63,552 bases of DNA from Methanosphaera sp. WGK6 (GTDB lineage: Archaea > Methanobacteriota > Methanobacteria > Methanobacteriales > Methanobacteriaceae): contig NZ_JRWK01000010.1 in NCBI RefSeq assembly GCF_001729965.1, positions 1-63,552 on the forward strand. The letters run 5' to 3'. Position 1 is the stretch's first letter; every line of letters begins with the position of its first letter. Positions 1 through 9,245 of the stretch are shown here, in pieces. A program made the position numbers and the translations under genes. The notes below the pieces were generated by a model, which was not told the origin of the DNA, searched no databases, and was given only the letters and a program-made list of their open reading frames with translations.

Positions 1-1184
1 TATTGTGAAACTAAATTATCCCAGTTAAATTTTTCTTCAACATATTTTCTTCCCTGAAGTCCTAGTTTTTCTTCCACATCTTTATTATCCAGTATATATT
101 CAATTTTTTCTTGAAGTGTAGTTATGTCTCCAGGTTTTACTAGATACCCTGTTCTTGTATCATCAACTACTTCTACAACTCCTCCTGAAGCATAGGCAAT
201 TGTAGGTGTATGACAAGCATTTGCCTCAGATAATACCATTCCAAATCCTTCTCTAGTAGATGGCAGTACTAATACATTAGCTAGTTTCATTTGATAAGTT
301 AATTCTTCATTACTTAATTCTTGCATGAATTCAACATAATCTTCTAAATTATTATCCTCAACATATTTGAGTAAACTTTCTTTTTCCGTTCCTTTACCTA
401 TTATTACTAAGTGAATATCAGGATATTTTTCTTTAATATTATTAATTATACTTAATAAATGATCTGCATGCTTATGTGGAACAAGTCTTCCTACAAATAA
501 TACACGATTATTATCTTTTTTATCACATTTTACACTATCAATACCTTCAAGGTTAACACCAATATAATTAACTTCTATATTTTCAGCATTTCTATTAAAA
601 TTATTTATAAGTGATGTTTTAGTATCTTCACTGATAGTTAATATTTTAGTAAATGGTAGTTTAACAAAGAATTTTTCACCAAGATATGCTATTGTGGCTT
701 GTTGACTGTACTGGTCTTGATTTCCATTACTAACATCATATATTGTACCTATAAGTGGTTTGTGTGATTTCTTTGAGTATAATGCTGCTGGAAATAGTGG
801 TGAGTATGCTTGTGCATCAATAATATCATAGTCATGACTATTTAACCATTTGAAAACTGCATACATGTACTTGAGTATTTTTCCTTTTGATCTATAGGGC
901 GGAGTTTTAATTGTTGGTCCAATATGATATATGTTGATACCATCTTGAATTTCATGATGTGGGGCACCTTCCACATTCATTGTTAATATATCTACTTTAT
1001 GACCTTGTTTAACTAGACGTTTTGTTAACTCGTGGTAACGGATTTCTCCCCCCCCATAGAAGTAAGGCATGAAGAATTCTAGTACCATACAAAATTTCAT
1101 AGTTTTATCTGATTTTTGTAAGATTTCCTCGTTAGGATAATTTTTAGAATTAAAGTTATTATTAGTTTGATTTTCACTGTTCAT
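1..1184 (-). CDS. GT4 family glycosyltransferase (3' end cut by window edge)
   Basis: Retaining GT-B glycosyltransferase that would transfer a sugar from a nucleotide or lipid donor, probably in surface glycan synthesis. I translated it by hand from 1184 down to the window edge. After about 28 polar residues comes MKFCMVLEFFMP with a glycine run (YGGGGE), typical of the GT4 N-terminal donor fold. Further on are VGRLVPHKHAD and the E-x7-E type signature REGFGMVLSEA. The frame stays open to base 3, so the last residues are outside the window. ATG at 1184 is preceded by GTGAT at a short spacing; a second possible start is the Met at 1100. Family is confident; acceptor sugar is unknown. Confidence 0.88.
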   Translation of the reverse strand, partial: MNSENQTNNNFNSKNYPNEEILQKSDKTMKFCMVLEFFMPYFYGGGEIRYHELTKRLVKQGHKVDILTMNVEGAPHHEIQDGINIYHIGPTIKTPPYRSKGKILKYMYAVFKWLNSHDYDIIDAQAYSPLFPAALYSKKSHKPLIGTIYDVSNGNQDQYSQQATIAYLGEKFFVKLPFTKILTISEDTKTSLINNFNRNAENIEVNYIGVNLEGIDSVKCDKKDNNRVLFVGRLVPHKHADHLLSIINNIKEKYPDIHLVIIGKGTEKESLLKYVEDNNLEDYVEFMQELSNEELTYQMKLANVLVLPSTREGFGMVLSEANACHTPTIAYASGGVVEVVDDTRTGYLVKPGDITTLQEKIEYILDNKDVEEKLGLQGRKYVEEKFNWDNLVSQ

Positions 1185-1412
1185 CTTATCACAATTTTTT
1201 CCTTTTTTGTAGAAAAGGAGTTAAATTACTTGAATTTATTACTTTTAAAAAATAGATAACATGATATGTTACTATGTGGTTTAAAAAAAATAAACTTTTC
1301 TTGATAATATATTAGCTATTAAAAAAATATAAACTTGACTATTAATAAACAAGATAAATTTGTAAGAAGTCTTTAAAAAAGTTTATAAAAATAAAAAAAG
1401 AGTGTTTTTGTT

Positions 1413-2792
1413 TTAATTTAGATTATCTTTAAATTTCATCCCAATTAATGATAATAAGATTGCTATTACACATAATATTGTAGATATTATCATAGTTATT
1501 TGATTACTTTCAACAAGTAATGGATAATTTGATGGTGTGATTGCTACATTTCCCATGATAATTGCAAATATTAAACTTAGTAATGCTACACTGAATGCTT
1601 GACCTATTGTTCGTAGAGTTGTTATTGATGCTGAAGCTGTTCCTATTTCCTCTGAATCAATGGATCCTAAAACCATACTATTGTTAGGTGTTGTGAATAA
1701 TCCAAATCCTATTCCTTGTAATGCTATTGATATAATTATCATATATAGTGGTGTTGACTGATTTAGGAAACAAAGTATTATTAATGCTGTTGATACAATA
1801 AACATTCCAATAGCTGTTAATATATGTGGGTCATATTTATCTGATAATCGTCCAGCATAGGGACTTACTATTGCAACGAATAAGGGTCTTACAATTAATA
1901 TTATACCGGTTGTTTGTGGAGTTAGTCCTTGTAAGTATTGAAAATGATAATTAAGAACATATGTTACTACAAATGTTGCAAAATAACTTATCCATGAAGC
2001 TATACTTGAAGCTGTGTATGTGTGATTATTAAATAATCTCATATCATAAATAGGATTACTTATTTTTAATTCGAATTTTGCAAATATTAATAGGAATATA
2101 ATACCTCCTACTACAAAGAAAAATCCTCTTAATTCATTTAGGATTGTAAATCCATATAATAATAGTACTATGCCTATTAAATATAAGAATGATCCCTTAA
2201 TATCTATTGGACGTTCTTTTTGCATGTAATATTCTTTATCTATTGATATTAAAAGATGGTAAACTATGAGTAAAAAGGGTATTGTTATAAAAAATACACT
2301 TCTCCAACTTATATTTTGAATAAGTATTCCTGCTATTGTAGGAGCTAATGTTAAACCTAAATATCCTCCTGTAACTCCATAACCTAGTGCTTTTCCTCGT
2401 TCATTTGATGGTATTTGTTTAGTTGTTAGTGCAAGTATATTTATAAATTGAATTGATGAACCTATTCCCATAATAATCATGGATATCATCATGAAATAAA
2501 CATTTAATGATAAACCTGCAAGTATTGAACCTACTATAAAGAATATTATTCCATATGTCATTGATTTTTTTAATCCAATTTTTCCACAAATTTTTCCAAG
2601 AGGTATACTTGCCATACTTATAGTTAATAAGTATATGGTAATTATCCAATTTTGTGTAATATTACTTATATGAAAGTTTGTTGCTATGGTAGGTAGAGCA
2701 ACGGAAATTCCATTTGTTATGAATGAGACAATGAAAGAAGCAATTACTCCTATTAATATGACATTTCTGTTGATTTTTTCTTCATTATTCAT
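1413..2792 (-). CDS. MFS drug-resistance type transporter (DHA2/EmrB-like)
   Basis: Proton-coupled multidrug exporter of the major facilitator superfamily, in the cytoplasmic membrane. The 459-residue protein is almost entirely hydrophobic helices (about 12-14). It has the loop 2-3 motif A variant GKICGKIGLKKS near residue 70, a GYGVTGGYLGLTLAPTIAG segment resembling the antiporter motif C, and a second Asp-containing loop GRLSDKYD near residue 315. The N-terminus is short and cytoplasmic, starting at ATG 2792. It stands alone, and the neighbours give no hint of substrate. Family confident; substrate cannot be read. Confidence 0.88.
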   Translation of the reverse strand: MNNEEKINRNVILIGVIASFIVSFITNGISVALPTIATNFHISNITQNWIITIYLLTISMASIPLGKICGKIGLKKSMTYGIIFFIVGSILAGLSLNVYFMMISMIIMGIGSSIQFINILALTTKQIPSNERGKALGYGVTGGYLGLTLAPTIAGILIQNISWRSVFFITIPFLLIVYHLLISIDKEYYMQKERPIDIKGSFLYLIGIVLLLYGFTILNELRGFFFVVGGIIFLLIFAKFELKISNPIYDMRLFNNHTYTASSIASWISYFATFVVTYVLNYHFQYLQGLTPQTTGIILIVRPLFVAIVSPYAGRLSDKYDPHILTAIGMFIVSTALIILCFLNQSTPLYMIIISIALQGIGFGLFTTPNNSMVLGSIDSEEIGTASASITTLRTIGQAFSVALLSLIFAIIMGNVAITPSNYPLLVESNQITMIISTILCVIAILLSLIGMKFKDNLN

Positions 2793-3361
2793 TAAACCAA
2801 ACCTATTTAGTATATTAATATTATTGTTATATAATATTATTCTTATGTAATATAAGTATTGTATAATATTATTATATTGTTTTTAGTATATAACTATGAT
2901 ACATAAACCTAAAAGAATTATTAAAAAAAAGAGAAATATTCTAAATCTTAAATAAAAAATAATTATTATAAGATTTAGTCCGGAAATTATATTTTATTAC
3001 TAATAGTTTATTTTATATTTTTTTTTGAACACAATATGATTATATTTAATTTATTTTTGGAGTTTTATTTAATTTTTTAAATAGATTATTTTTTGAGGAT
3101 AAGAAATATTCAATATTATTTCTTTTCATTTAACTTGTGAGTAGAAAAAATAATATTTATCATACTAATTTAATATTTTTTATTACTTTTCTACAATAAT
3201 ACTATATAAATACTAAGATAAATACTTTTTTATAAAAAAGTATTACTTTTTATGAAACTACCACATATTAACAAAAAATCCAAAATAATTAAAAACATCA
3301 TAATAACATAAATATAATATATAACATAAAAACAGTAAAATAAAACAGAGACACGATTAAA
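2793..3361. other. Gene-free intergenic region between divergent MFS and map genes
   Basis: A 569-bp, extremely AT-rich stretch with no credible reading frame. It separates the leftward MFS gene from the rightward map operon, so it should hold both promoters. A TATA-like stretch CTATATAAAT lies near 3203-3212, and a perfect 24-bp palindrome follows it (listed separately). Nothing else stands out. Confidence 0.6.
3221..3244. promoter_or_regulatory. Perfect 24-bp palindrome upstream of map
   Basis: Two 12-base arms, AATACTTTTTTA and its exact reverse complement, abut with no spacer. It starts about 10 bases after a TATA-like box at about 3203, so it covers the expected transcription start of the map operon, leaving a leader of about 120 nt. 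It could be a dimer operator, or a hairpin in the leader. The right arm runs into AGTATTACTT, a 10-mer also seen in the pilin promoter near 62288. Confidence 0.5.
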
Positions 3362-4342
3362 ATGTTAGACAAATATCGAGAAGCAGGAAAAATAGCTTCA
3401 AAAGTAAGAAATGAAGCAGCAAAAAAAGCAACTGCTGGAATGAAAGTTGTAGATCTTGTTGACTGGATTGAATCAGAAATAAAAAGTACAGGAGCAGGAC
3501 TATCATTTCCATGTAACATATCCATAAACCAAATCGCAGCACACTATACAGCAGTACCTAACGATGACACACTCCTATGCAATGGAGATATAGTAAAAAT
3601 AGACCTTGGAGCAGAAGTAGATGGATACATATCAGACACAGCAGTAACAGTAATAATTGAAGGAGACAATGCAGACCCCTATGATGAAGATGGAAAACCA
3701 TTAAACATGCCTGGAAGACTAGATGATGGAAACCCAGTAGTAACAGATGACGAACTAGAAGAAAGATATAACATATTAGATGCATCAGCAACAGCATTAG
3801 AAAATGTTATAAGTATAGTCAAAGATGGTGTAACCCTAAATGATATAGGAAAAGAAGTAGAAACAACAATGCAGGACATGGGATATAATCCAATAACAAA
3901 CCTAGCAGGACACAGTCTAGAACAATACAACCTACATGCAGGATTAAGTATACCAAACTATCCTGATGGAAATACAACACAACTTAAAGAAGGAGATCAT
4001 GTAGCAATAGAACCATTTGCAACAAATGGAGCAGGAATAGTAAGTGATCTTCCACAATATGCAATCTACTCATACATAAAAAGCAAACCACAACGTCAAC
4101 CATTATCCAATCAACTACTAAAAAATATCAGAAACAACTACTCACAATTTAACTTTGCAGGAAGACACTTGCTAAATGATAAATTTGATGAACGTAAACT
4201 AAACAGAGCACTACGTCCACTTATATCATCAGGATGTGTATATCCATTTGCAGTACTTAAAGATAAAAATGATGGAATGGTAGCTCAAACTGAACATACA
4301 ATAATTGTAGAAAAAGAAGGTTGTGAAGTAACAACATTATAA
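3362..4342 (+). CDS. map: Methionine aminopeptidase, type II (archaeal)
   Basis: Removes the initiator methionine from nascent proteins; dinuclear metal enzyme of the cytosol. The five metal ligands can be placed: Asp81 and Asp92 (in KIDLGAEVDGYISDTAV), His184 (AGHSLEQY), Glu217 (AIEPFA) and Glu311 (QTEHTIIVE), with His61 in the substrate pocket. At 326 residues it is longer than the usual archaeal enzyme of about 295. The extra length is an acidic insertion of about 32 residues between Asp92 and His184, at roughly 101-135. The start ATG 3362 follows CGATTAAA. A tautomerase gene follows 50 bp downstream, probably co-transcribed. Confidence 0.96.
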   Translation: MLDKYREAGKIASKVRNEAAKKATAGMKVVDLVDWIESEIKSTGAGLSFPCNISINQIAAHYTAVPNDDTLLCNGDIVKIDLGAEVDGYISDTAVTVIIEGDNADPYDEDGKPLNMPGRLDDGNPVVTDDELEERYNILDASATALENVISIVKDGVTLNDIGKEVETTMQDMGYNPITNLAGHSLEQYNLHAGLSIPNYPDGNTTQLKEGDHVAIEPFATNGAGIVSDLPQYAIYSYIKSKPQRQPLSNQLLKNIRNNYSQFNFAGRHLLNDKFDERKLNRALRPLISSGCVYPFAVLKDKNDGMVAQTEHTIIVEKEGCEVTTL

Positions 4343-4392
4343 CCAATAAATTATAAATATAATACTGTAAAATCAAAAGGAGAATAAATAAA

Positions 4393-4584
4393 ATGCCAAT
4401 AATAACAATAGAAGGAGTAGCAAATGCTACAAAAGAAACCAAAAAAGAAATAATAGAAAAAGTATCAAAAGTAGTATCTGAAGAGTATGATGTACCCATA
4501 CAAGCAATAAGTGTAATCATCCATGATGTACCTGCAGATAATGTAGGTGTAGCTGGAAAACAATTATCAGAAATACAACAATAA
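4393..4584 (+). CDS. 4-oxalocrotonate tautomerase family protein
   Basis: A 63-residue tautomerase-superfamily subunit. It starts MPIITIEG, so Met removal would expose the catalytic N-terminal Pro. That is notable because the gene just upstream is methionine aminopeptidase. Length and the pattern of a beta strand, a helix (KKEIIEKVSKVVSEEY) and a second strand (AISVIIHDVP) fit the 4-OT monomer, which assembles as hexamers. A good Shine-Dalgarno (AAAGGAG) lies ahead of ATG 4393. Methanogens lack the aromatic meta-cleavage pathway, so the physiological substrate is unknown. Confidence 0.9.
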   Translation: MPIITIEGVANATKETKKEIIEKVSKVVSEEYDVPIQAISVIIHDVPADNVGVAGKQLSEIQQ

Positions 4585-4597
4585 ACTCCTTATCTTC

Positions 4598-4624
4598 ATT
4601 TTTTCACTTTTTTTATGAAAAAAT
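4598..4624 (+). terminator. Hairpin with T-rich loop after the map-tautomerase pair
   Basis: Nine-base arms ATTTTTTCA and TGAAAAAAT flank a nine-base T-rich loop, 13 bp after the tautomerase stop. The T-rich context fits an archaeal intrinsic terminator. Confidence 0.55.
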
Positions 4625-4682
4625 TTTTTAATAACTTAAAACAAATAAAATAATAATTATTAAAAAAAAACGATGGATTATT

Positions 4683-5126
4683 ATGTATAAAAGAATATTA
4701 TTACCAACCGACGGTTCTAAAAATTCAGAAAAAGCAATAAAACATGCATGTAACATGGCAACCCATGAACACGCAGAAATAGTAGTTATTAATGTAATAG
4801 ACAGTAAACATTTAACTAGTCTTCCAGAAGATGCATTAGATGACGATACAGAATTTGTATTTGAAGAACATGGTGATGTAGTTACAAAACATGTTGAAGA
4901 ACTTATAAAAGAAACTGATGAAAACATAAAAGTATCATCCATTACCGCAGAAGGAGATCCTGCAACTGCAATAATTAAAGCAGCTGAAAAAGAAAATATG
5001 GATGTTATAGTTATAGCAAGTAGTGGAAAACATATCCTTGACAGATTCCTCTTAGGTAGTGTAACATCAAAAACAATAAAATATTCAACAATACCTGTAC
5101 TTGTTATTCCAACAAATTCAGAATAA
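4683..5126 (+). CDS. Universal stress protein (UspA family)
   Basis: Small cytosolic Rossmann-like nucleotide-binding stress protein of 147 residues, the usual single-domain length. It opens with YKRILLPTDGSKNSEKA, where the Asp contacts adenine in ATP-binding members. Near the C-terminus IASSGKHILDRFLLGSVTSK matches the G-x2-G-x9-G-S/T motif, except that Ile replaces the second Gly. ATP binding is therefore likely but not certain. It sits alone between terminator-like hairpins on both sides. Confidence 0.93.
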   Translation: MYKRILLPTDGSKNSEKAIKHACNMATHEHAEIVVINVIDSKHLTSLPEDALDDDTEFVFEEHGDVVTKHVEELIKETDENIKVSSITAEGDPATAIIKAAEKENMDVIVIASSGKHILDRFLLGSVTSKTIKYSTIPVLVIPTNSE

Positions 5127-5138
5127 AGAATATTTTCT

Positions 5139-5165
5139 AAATAATAGTAATTACTACTATTATTT
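5139..5165 (+). terminator. Hairpin terminator after uspA
   Basis: Perfect 11-base arms AAATAATAGTA / TACTATTATTT around a 5-base loop, 12 bp past the uspA stop and followed by a T-rich tract. Confidence 0.65.
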
Positions 5166-5397
5166 TTCTTTTTATAATAATTATTCCATTAACTTATTTT
5201 CTAAATAATATCTTATTTTAAATTATTACTAATTAAATTCTAAAAAATCATATTCTATTCTCATTTATTCAAAATATTAACATATATATAAAAGATTATA
5301 TTATATAATAACTATCAGTTAATTTTATTAGATAAAAATAATATTGACCGATACCTATTGTAATAATTAAATTAATAAACGAAGGAAAAGAATAAAT

Positions 5398-5946
5398 ATG
5401 GAAAATATAGATCTTTTCAAAACAAGACGTAGTATCAGAAATTATAGTGATAAACAAGTAAGTAAAGATGACTTAGAAAAAATACTAGAAGCAGGAACTT
5501 ATGCACCTAATGGTATGGGAAGTCAATCTCCTAAAATTCTTGTAACACAAGACAAAGAATTAATTGATAAACTAGAAGAAATGAATAAATCTTTCTTCCC
5601 ACCACAACTTCTTGAAAAAATGACTGATGTTAAACCATTCTATGGAGCTCCTACATTAGTTATAGTACTAGCTGATAAAAATCATCCAACAGGACTTGAA
5701 GATGCTTCCCTAGTTTTAGGAAATATTCTTAATGCAGCACATGCTTTAGGTATTGGAGGTCGTTGGATACATAGAGCTAGAGAAGAATTTGATAGTCCTG
5801 AAGGTAAAGAATTACTTAAAACATGGAATATACCTGATAACTATATAGGTGTAGGACATGCAATACTAGGATATCCTGCAGATGACTCAGAAGTACAAGC
5901 TGCACCAAGAAAAGATGATTATATAACTTATATAGATGAATTATAA
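5398..5946 (+). CDS. Nitroreductase family FMN oxidoreductase
   Basis: Flavin-dependent NAD(P)H oxidoreductase of the nitroreductase fold, 182 residues. The N-terminus carries the FMN-phosphate contact RRSIRNYSDKQV, followed by AGTYAPNGMGSQSPK, where the family usually has APSaxNxQPW. The C-terminal GVGHAILGYP is the second conserved block. GDSL or ferredoxin domains are absent. It is a single gene with an upstream TATA-like ATATATAAAA near 5283. Family confident; substrate (quinone, flavin, nitro compound) unknown. Confidence 0.9.
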   Translation: MENIDLFKTRRSIRNYSDKQVSKDDLEKILEAGTYAPNGMGSQSPKILVTQDKELIDKLEEMNKSFFPPQLLEKMTDVKPFYGAPTLVIVLADKNHPTGLEDASLVLGNILNAAHALGIGGRWIHRAREEFDSPEGKELLKTWNIPDNYIGVGHAILGYPADDSEVQAAPRKDDYITYIDEL

Positions 5947-5969
5947 TTATATTCATCATCTTTTTTTAT

Positions 5970-6521
5970 TTAAACATTCTTATATAAGAAACAATCATCA
6001 TCATGTGAATTAATACAACCTATTGCTTGTAGGTATGAGTACATGATTGTTGGTCCTACAAATTTCATACCTCTTTTTTTCAAGTCATTAGATAGATTTT
6101 CTGATAATGTTGATGTTGTTTTATCATTTTCATAGATTATATTATTATTAGTGAATGTTTTTATGTATTCATAGAATGTTCCATATTCTTTTTGTATTTC
6201 CATGAATATTTTTGCATTGTTTATTGCTGATGTTATTTTAAGTTTATGTCTTATTATTCCAGGATTATTTCTTAGTTGTTCTACTTTTTCTTCATCATAG
6301 TTACTTACCTTGTTTACATCAAAGTTGTCAAATGCTTTTCTGAAATTTTCTCGTCTGTTAAGAATTGTTTCCCATGAAAGTCCTGCCTGGAATAATTCAA
6401 GTACTAGCATTTCAAAGAGATACCTTTCATCATGATTTGGTTGACACCATTCTTCATCATGATATTTTACATATATTTCATTATCAAGATTACACCAGAA
6501 ACATCGTTTTTTATTAGTCAT
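5970..6521 (-). CDS. tag: DNA-3-methyladenine glycosylase I
   Basis: Base-excision repair enzyme that removes 3-methyladenine from alkylated DNA. The 183-residue protein keeps the Tag zinc site: Cys7, His21, and the C-terminal pair His173 / Cys177 (NSHDDDC). The helix-hairpin-helix core begins with YLFEMLVLELFQAGLSWETIL. Start ATG 6521 follows a clear GGAG. It converges on the nitroreductase gene with only 23 bp between stops. Bacterial-type Tag is common in gut methanogens' bacterial neighbours, so horizontal origin is plausible. Confidence 0.94.
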   Translation of the reverse strand: MTNKKRCFWCNLDNEIYVKYHDEEWCQPNHDERYLFEMLVLELFQAGLSWETILNRRENFRKAFDNFDVNKVSNYDEEKVEQLRNNPGIIRHKLKITSAINNAKIFMEIQKEYGTFYEYIKTFTNNNIIYENDKTTSTLSENLSNDLKKRGMKFVGPTIMYSYLQAIGCINSHDDDCFLYKNV

Positions 6522-7363
6522 TATAATTTTCTCCAGAAAAATTGTTTAGTTAGATAATTATATTATATCATCAATAGTATATTATTATCTTTAATATATA
6601 AATTTCTTTAAAAAATATGAAAATGAACATAATTGGGATATATGTATTGTTCTATAAATTATAGTTTAATGTGTTTTTGAATAAACATAGTTTTTTATGA
6701 GAATTTTAATGGAGTTTTCATACTATAGTGTTCAACTAAACTCAAAAATTAACTTTTAATAATGTACCTATATTAGATCAATTATAAACTAAAGAGAATT
6801 TTACATGAATAAATTTTATTTTTTAGATGAGACTCTTCTTTCAAAAAATAATTTTATTAATGAGTTGTTATCTAAATTATATTTATATGAGTCATGTTAT
6901 ATTGAGAAATATATTCACTTGTAATCGCACTATTTCAAGTGTATATTGGTATTTTTACCGATTTCTTATAAAAACAGTGATTTTATACTATTTAGTATAT
7001 ATAAAGTGTATCAAAAATACTATTTTTAGGGTACTTTTTGGCATGAAAAAATGATGAAAATTACTTCGCTATACCGTGATATAACGAACAAGAAAAATTA
7101 ACACCCAAAAAAATAAAAAACAACGAATTAACATAAAACACGAAAAATTAAATTCCACCAAAACTCTTAAAAAAAACCTATCCAAAAAAAAACAGTACCC
7201 TACACCAAATAATCAAAACCAACAAAAAACAAGAAAAACACCAAAAATAACAAAGAACATATACATCAAATAATACAAAAAGAATATTTTATACAAAAAT
7301 AAAAAAAGTTTATACAAAAATAAAAAAAGAAGTATAAATATAAACATATGACACTAAAAAAAA
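6522..7363. other. Gene-poor 840-bp region with a degenerate repeat copy
   Basis: No intact gene can be supported. A broken frame starting at 6804 (MNKFYFLDETLLSK...) runs 39 codons to a TAA and could continue in the same frame after it, as in a decayed gene. A 75-codon frame at 6827-7054 on the same strand overlaps it and looks like a shadow. The left part carries copy A of a repeat found also near 13720 and 25921. From about 7080 to 7340 the sequence is a low-complexity run of A-rich repeats. Confidence 0.5.
6745..6835 (+). repeat. Degenerate dispersed repeat, copy A
   Basis: Begins with AACTCAAAAATTAACTTTTA and continues ATAATG, then CAATTATAAACTAAAGAGAA, TTACATGAATAAATTT and GATGAGACT. 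The same blocks occur in the same order at 13721-13811 and 25921-26010. In this copy the right half enters the broken frame MNKFYFLDE, so the family may be the 5' end of a decayed insertion element. Confidence 0.5.
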
Positions 7364-8164
7364 TTAATCAATAAAAAATCGATTATGTAATTTTTCATTA
7401 TTTAAATTAACTAAAAATTCTATTATTTCATCAAAATTATTAGAATTAAAAAGTTCATCAATATCATCAAACTTAATGATATTTCCATCATCTTCATAAA
7501 TCCATCTATTACTATCATAATTCATACTTTTCAATGTATCTTTTTCAACATAAGCATGCACACTATGACTATCAAAGAATACATTCTTTCGTACTTCTTT
7601 AACAGGATTTCCTGCATAAATTGTATTTGATGGAATTATTTTATTAGACACTAAGCTTTTTGCACCAATTATACTTCCAGAACCAATTTGAGTTCCCTTT
7701 AAAATCATTGAATCTTGACCAATCCATACATGATCACCTATAAAAATACTTTTTGAAGGATTAATCCGTGTCATTGAATTTATATCATAAATTAAATGAG
7801 GATCAGCTAATCTAAACCATAAACCAAAAGAAAAAAGACAATCATTACCTATAAATATGTGCTTTGATTCAGATAAAATCAGATTTAAACGTCCATTCAT
7901 ATAATTATTTTTACCAATGAATAATACAGAATTATTATTAACACTAACCATTATATTATAATTATTAATACTTGATGATAAATAAATAATGGAATTATTC
8001 TGTCTAAAATCAATTAGAGAATTAACTAATTTAACATTATCCTCACAAATCAAAACATTATTGTGTCCATGAAAATTTATTTTACTATCCACTAAATCTA
8101 GTTCTTTTTCGCTACCATTTATAATTATTTTATTATAATTTTCATCTTCTTGTATAATTTTCAT
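7364..8164 (-). CDS. Left-handed beta-helix acyltransferase (hexapeptide family)
   Basis: Predicted O-acetyl or acyl transferase acting on a sugar or polymer, 266 residues from ATG 8164. That start has GGAAGGT just upstream; a TTG at 8179 is also in frame but sits inside that signal. The N-terminal half is made of irregular short beta repeats, such as SKINFHGHNNVLICEDN. The C-terminal half holds the classic hexapeptide run (IFIGDHVWIGQDSMILKGTQ, then IGSGSIIGAKSLV) and the closing IYAGNPVKEVR. It is the last gene of a run with 9245-10135 and 8184-9245, where polymer O-acylation and de-acylation would act on the same substrate. Confidence 0.87.
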   Translation of the reverse strand: MKIIQEDENYNKIIINGSEKELDLVDSKINFHGHNNVLICEDNVKLVNSLIDFRQNNSIIYLSSSINNYNIMVSVNNNSVLFIGKNNYMNGRLNLILSESKHIFIGNDCLFSFGLWFRLADPHLIYDINSMTRINPSKSIFIGDHVWIGQDSMILKGTQIGSGSIIGAKSLVSNKIIPSNTIYAGNPVKEVRKNVFFDSHSVHAYVEKDTLKSMNYDSNRWIYEDDGNIIKFDDIDELFNSNNFDEIIEFLVNLNNEKLHNRFFID

Positions 8165-8183
8165 AATAACCTTCCCCAAATAT

Positions 8184-9245
8184 TTAATCTTCTAATAATT
8201 CACAAATTTTATCTGCTATTTTAAACATGCCATAATCAGTATAATGGGAAGCATCAATTGTAACATAGTCATATTCATTGATGTCAAATAAAGAACGTTG
8301 ATTTAATAGAACTGTGTTTTCTCCTCGTTTAATAGCATTTTCATAGGTTTCAATTACTATTTTATCAAAATCATCATAATCTTTCCATAAATTATAGGAT
8401 TCTGAGGTCATTAAAATAATTTTAGTTTCAGGATGTAACTCTCTTATTTTTTTATAAAATTTTTCATGTGTTTGTCTAAATATATGAGTATATGACGCAT
8501 TTCTTGTATAATCCAAAACAATACTATGACAATTAATTTTACCAATTAACTCAGCTATACTGTCATTACCCTTACAACAGGACGAACAAGAAATATTAAT
8601 AATATCCCTATTCAGCTTTCTACTAATAATATTTGGAAAACTATTACCACTTCTAGAAGCTGCAGCTCCTTGAGTAACTGAATTACCATAAAATATTATT
8701 GGAAGTATATTTTCTTTAGGATAAGGAAGAGGTTTAATACTAGATGCTTTTTCAAGACCAACATACATTTGTTCAATTTTATCATAATTAGGTAAAAAGA
8801 TACATAATTGACCATTATTCGGAACATAAACTAATTCAGCAAATGTATCATGACCATCCATAGGAGAAAATACTGTGTTATGGATATATTTATCATCAAT
8901 TACTTGATATATATCAAAACCTAATGCATTCCAATTAAGCATTTTTAGATAACCCCATTTACGTTTTAATTTTATTTTAAAAATAATTTTTTTAGAATCT
9001 GTATAAAAACGTAAACGAACACCACATGGAGCACTATTCAAATTAGCCATTTCACGTACTGCACCCTCCTCATATTCAACCATTTCATCTTGAGTCATTT
9101 TAGGAAATTTACAAAAATTCACAGTATTTCCCGTGAAATCAATATTTCCATGAAAAAATTCAGGATGTTGTAACAAATCAATGTAATTTATATCTGTTTC
9201 ATCAATTTGTTTTAATTTATCAGTGATTGAACATAAATATTCCAT
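8184..9245 (-). CDS. SGNH/GDSL-type hydrolase with N-terminal beta-sandwich
   Basis: Probable carbohydrate O-esterase, 353 residues. Residues 1-175 form a beta-rich accessory domain. The SGNH domain follows: IIFYGNSVTQGAA puts the nucleophile at Ser189 (block I), Asn227 lies in KGNDS, and the C-terminal DASH gives Asp331 and His334 (block V). No signal peptide is evident, so it may act in the cytosol on polymer precursors. Its ATG overlaps the previous gene's stop as TAATG, so translation is probably coupled. An unusual Cys cluster (SCSSCC, 219-224) follows block I. Confidence 0.85.
   Translation of the reverse strand: MEYLCSITDKLKQIDETDINYIDLLQHPEFFHGNIDFTGNTVNFCKFPKMTQDEMVEYEEGAVREMANLNSAPCGVRLRFYTDSKKIIFKIKLKRKWGYLKMLNWNALGFDIYQVIDDKYIHNTVFSPMDGHDTFAELVYVPNNGQLCIFLPNYDKIEQMYVGLEKASSIKPLPYPKENILPIIFYGNSVTQGAAASRSGNSFPNIISRKLNRDIINISCSSCCKGNDSIAELIGKINCHSIVLDYTRNASYTHIFRQTHEKFYKKIRELHPETKIILMTSESYNLWKDYDDFDKIVIETYENAIKRGENTVLLNQRSLFDINEYDYVTIDASHYTDYGMFKIADKICELLED

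Noticed and set aside
3558-4520. Several Leu-rich minus-strand frames opposite map and the tautomerase gene
   Set aside because: They are mirror frames of well supported genes with low-complexity Leu/His composition and no family match.
6827-7054. 75-codon plus-strand frame in the gap after tag
   Set aside because: It has no ribosome site, is rich in Ile/Tyr/Phe as expected from translated AT-rich DNA, and overlaps another broken frame. I treat the area as decayed sequence.
7080-7345. A-rich repetitive stretch considered as CRISPR-like
   Set aside because: The AAAAATAAAAAAAG units are irregular low-complexity sequence without constant repeats and spacers of fixed length.
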